A stretch of 64,000 nt of DNA, from positions 123,768-187,767 of the forward strand of contig JAJFGV010000113.1 of the NCBI GenBank assembly GCA_021775965.1, given 5' to 3'. Origin of the DNA: Alphaproteobacteria bacterium. GTDB taxonomy: Bacteria; Pseudomonadota; Alphaproteobacteria; Micavibrionales; Micavibrionaceae. Positions within the stretch are counted from its first letter, which is position 1, and the number at the start of each line of letters is the position of its first letter. The translations under genes and the position numbers were made by a program. Positions 62,545 to 64,000 of this stretch are shown here, piece after piece. Below the pieces are notes generated by a model. It was not told the DNA's origin. It worked only from the letters and a program-made list of their open reading frames with translations, and ran no database searches.

Positions 62545-62746
62545 GATTAATATGGCGGAATATATTCTTTAGAATAGGTTTCCAAGAAATAATCTCATTT
62601 ACTGACAAATATCTTAGATAAAGGGTGTTGCAAAACTATAGATAGCTCGCACAGGATACTAAATCAGCCTGTAAGTAGTTGAGATTGCTTAGATGTAAAA
62701 AAGGGAAGATCAAATCTGCCCCCATTTATACCCCCCTATTCATTTG

Positions 62747-62779
62747 CATACTGGTTGTTATCACGCAATTTTATGAAAA
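62747..62779 (+). repeat. Right copy of the 33-bp direct repeat
   Basis: Begins CATACT and contains TTGTTATCACGCAATTTTATG. Matches 55905-55937 at 27 of 33 bases. The pilus genes are between the two copies. TGCCCCCATTTATACCCCCC text lies just before it, like the text at about 56012. Confidence 0.55.
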
Positions 62780-62875
62780 AATTGCTCCGTTACGATGCGC
62801 ACTTGGTAACAGGGCAACTATGATTACGAATTTCACAGGCAAAACGCTTTGCTAAGGTGGGGTGGGTATAAAGAA

Positions 62876-62949
62876 TGGCTGGGGTACCTGGATTCGAACC
62901 AGGGATGCCGATACCAAAAACCGGTGCCTTACCGCTTGGCTATACCCCA
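62876..62949 (-). tRNA. tRNA-Gln (UUG)
   Basis: Acceptor TGGGGTA/TACCCCA, anticodon stem CCGGT/ATCGG with loop TTTTGGT giving UUG, T arm CCTGG/CCAGG around TTCGAAT, discriminator G, encoded CCA. 74 bases. Its 3' end points to the island. Confidence 0.95.
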
Positions 62950-63013
62950 ACGTAGCGGGATAATGCCTCGGAAATACGGCTAATTCAAGCAACTTTTTGG
63001 GCTCCGGAAGGCT

Positions 63014-64000
63014 TTATGGCAGCAATTGGGCGTTATAGTATCTCAGATCACTCAAAAGTGTGCCATTAAAGGCCGTTGTAATTTCCCCGGTAGCCAGGCT
63101 GGCATTACCTCCTGTGATTGCACCATAGCCATAGTTATCCGTACCGGCCCAAGCATTGCCCTCAAACACATTAAGCGCCGCTGTGTTGGAACCAATCAAA
63201 TTCTCATCAAGCCATATCCGTACCCGCCCAAGGCCGACATCAAATTCCCATGTCAGTGTGAAATTTCCTGCCGGAATACTGCCCAGTGCAATTTCCGCCG
63301 ATGCCGCATCTGTATCCGGCAACGCCAGCCCGTCACCAGCTCGTGCCCGCAGAACGCCATCACCATTATTAAATCCGACCCATGCACCAATACCCGTGCC
63401 ACCACCTTCAAAAATTACACCATTGGGCGCTGCGGGAATGGTAATGTCTGCTGCCATCACAGTATTCGTGGTTCTGGCAAACGGCGTGCCAGAGCCTTGA
63501 ATATTATTCTCATCAATATCACCGTCTACCCCGGTAACATTAAGCGTTAATGCCAGCGCCGCCTCCAGATTAACAGTCTGGAAGTTTAGGTCTCCTGCAT
63601 TCGAAGCCGCAGCATTATTGCCGACCAAATCCTGAATGGCGCCGGCCAACCAAGTCACCTCATAGTTCTCGGCATATTCAAGATTGGCCGCCGGGGTAAT
63701 CGTAATAACATTATTCGTGATATTCACTTCCGGCGATACGGATGTGTAAGCAATCGTGCCCGAACCATCATCGGTATCGACCAGATTAATTGTTCCCGGT
63801 AGCATGACATCTTCATTAAAGGTCAGCGTGATCGTGGAGTTTCTAGCAATCTGTGTGGCGTTGTCAGCCGGTACAGCCCCGGTTAGCATTGGCGGCGTCA
63901 CATCGTTTGAAGTCGTGAAATTCAGAGCGCCGCTTGCTATACCGGCAAAAGCGTTTCCAGCTGTATCCTGTATAACGTTAGCACCAATGACAAGATCATA
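63014..64000 (-). CDS. Surface protein with Ig-like repeats, C-terminal part (runs off window)
   Basis: Open to the window end (at least 328 residues). It contains at least one complete Big_5/SbsA-type Ig domain (DVTPPMLTGAVPADNATQIARNSTITLTFNEDV to YEVTWLAGAIQDLVGNNAAASNAGDLNFQTV) and the end of another (YDLVIGANVIQDTAGNAF). The last 170 residues look like a concanavalin/LamG-type beta sandwich (IGAWVGFNNGDGVLRARAG, FTLTWEFDVGLGRVRIWLDENLI). No anchor is seen at the C-terminus. Probably a large exported adhesin-like protein. Confidence 0.78.
   Translation of the reverse strand, partial: YDLVIGANVIQDTAGNAFAGIASGALNFTTSNDVTPPMLTGAVPADNATQIARNSTITLTFNEDVMLPGTINLVDTDDGSGTIAYTSVSPEVNITNNVITITPAANLEYAENYEVTWLAGAIQDLVGNNAAASNAGDLNFQTVNLEAALALTLNVTGVDGDIDENNIQGSGTPFARTTNTVMAADITIPAAPNGVIFEGGGTGIGAWVGFNNGDGVLRARAGDGLALPDTDAASAEIALGSIPAGNFTLTWEFDVGLGRVRIWLDENLIGSNTAALNVFEGNAWAGTDNYGYGAITGGNASLATGEITTAFNGTLLSDLRYYNAQLLP

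Noticed and set aside
62876..62949. tRNA-Gln 3' end as an integration site for the island
   Set aside because: I looked for a second copy of the tRNA-Gln 3' end near 55.6-56.1 kb and found none, so the classic att duplication is not supported.

Overview
The window looks like the chromosome of an alphaproteobacterium, plausibly a Rhodospirillales- or Micavibrio-like lineage; I cannot name the species. The main support is the minus-strand order pal-cpoB-tilS-ftsH-glmM, an arrangement known from alphaproteobacteria, together with rsmI-yraN beside an LpoA-like lipoprotein, CtlX, TrhO and SirB1-type proteins. Base composition is moderate over most of the window and visibly AT-richer from about 55.6 to 62.8 kb.

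Layout. 1-7.8 kb: the cell-envelope/housekeeping run glmM, ftsH, tilS, cpoB and pal, with a two-gene hypothetical operon and a degenerate receiver protein in between. 7.9-13.2 kb: SirB1-like protein, BON lipoprotein, yraN, rsmI, an LpoA-like lipoprotein and a RimK-like ligase. 13.4-18.2 kb: TetR regulator, MscS channel, histidine phosphatase, peroxiredoxin, trhO, acylphosphatase. 18.2-20.8 kb: a co-directional set of ECF sigma factor, small membrane protein (anti-sigma candidate), Spy/CpxP-like protein, EF-hand protein and a His-rich 11-residue-repeat protein. 20.9-28.7 kb: dicarboxylate symporter, AMIN lipoprotein, WecA/MraY-type transferase, a second ECF sigma with a von Willebrand A protein, and a sigma-54-type AAA+ protein lacking key residues. 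28.7-43.6 kb: mnmC, mnmD, M3 peptidase, CtlX, GDP-fucose and uronate-type sugar genes, tsaC, anmK, tyrS, and a sigma-70 protein with a 200-residue C-terminal extension. 44-55.4 kb: an AsmA-like giant, bcp, a hydrolase, cysteine desulfurase with ferredoxin, mnmA, tRNA-Met, a CDGSH protein, a receiver/HPt-like pair and a nucleosidase. 55.5-63 kb: an island between tRNA-Val and tRNA-Gln with a chaperone-usher-type pilus set (usher, AMIN lipoprotein, two DUF4402-type subunits, PapD-like chaperone). 63-64 kb: the end of an Ig-repeat surface protein that runs off the window.

Themes. tRNA modification recurs (tilS, trhO, mnmC, mnmD, tsaC, mnmA, with a cysteine desulfurase as possible sulfur donor). 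Peptidoglycan and envelope genes recur (glmM, pal, cpoB, LpoA-like, anmK, AMIN and possible SPOR domains). Three sigma factors and one sigma-54-type AAA+ protein lie within 26 kb. Convergent genes abut or overlap almost without exception, and several genes appear to start at or next to the predicted transcription start without a Shine-Dalgarno sequence. Two palindromic repeats sit in frame inside enzyme genes (tilS, mnmC). The strongest candidates for something undescribed are the pilus island with its tandem-repeat promoter region, the ECF/His-repeat cluster, the extended sigma factor and the degenerate AAA+ protein.
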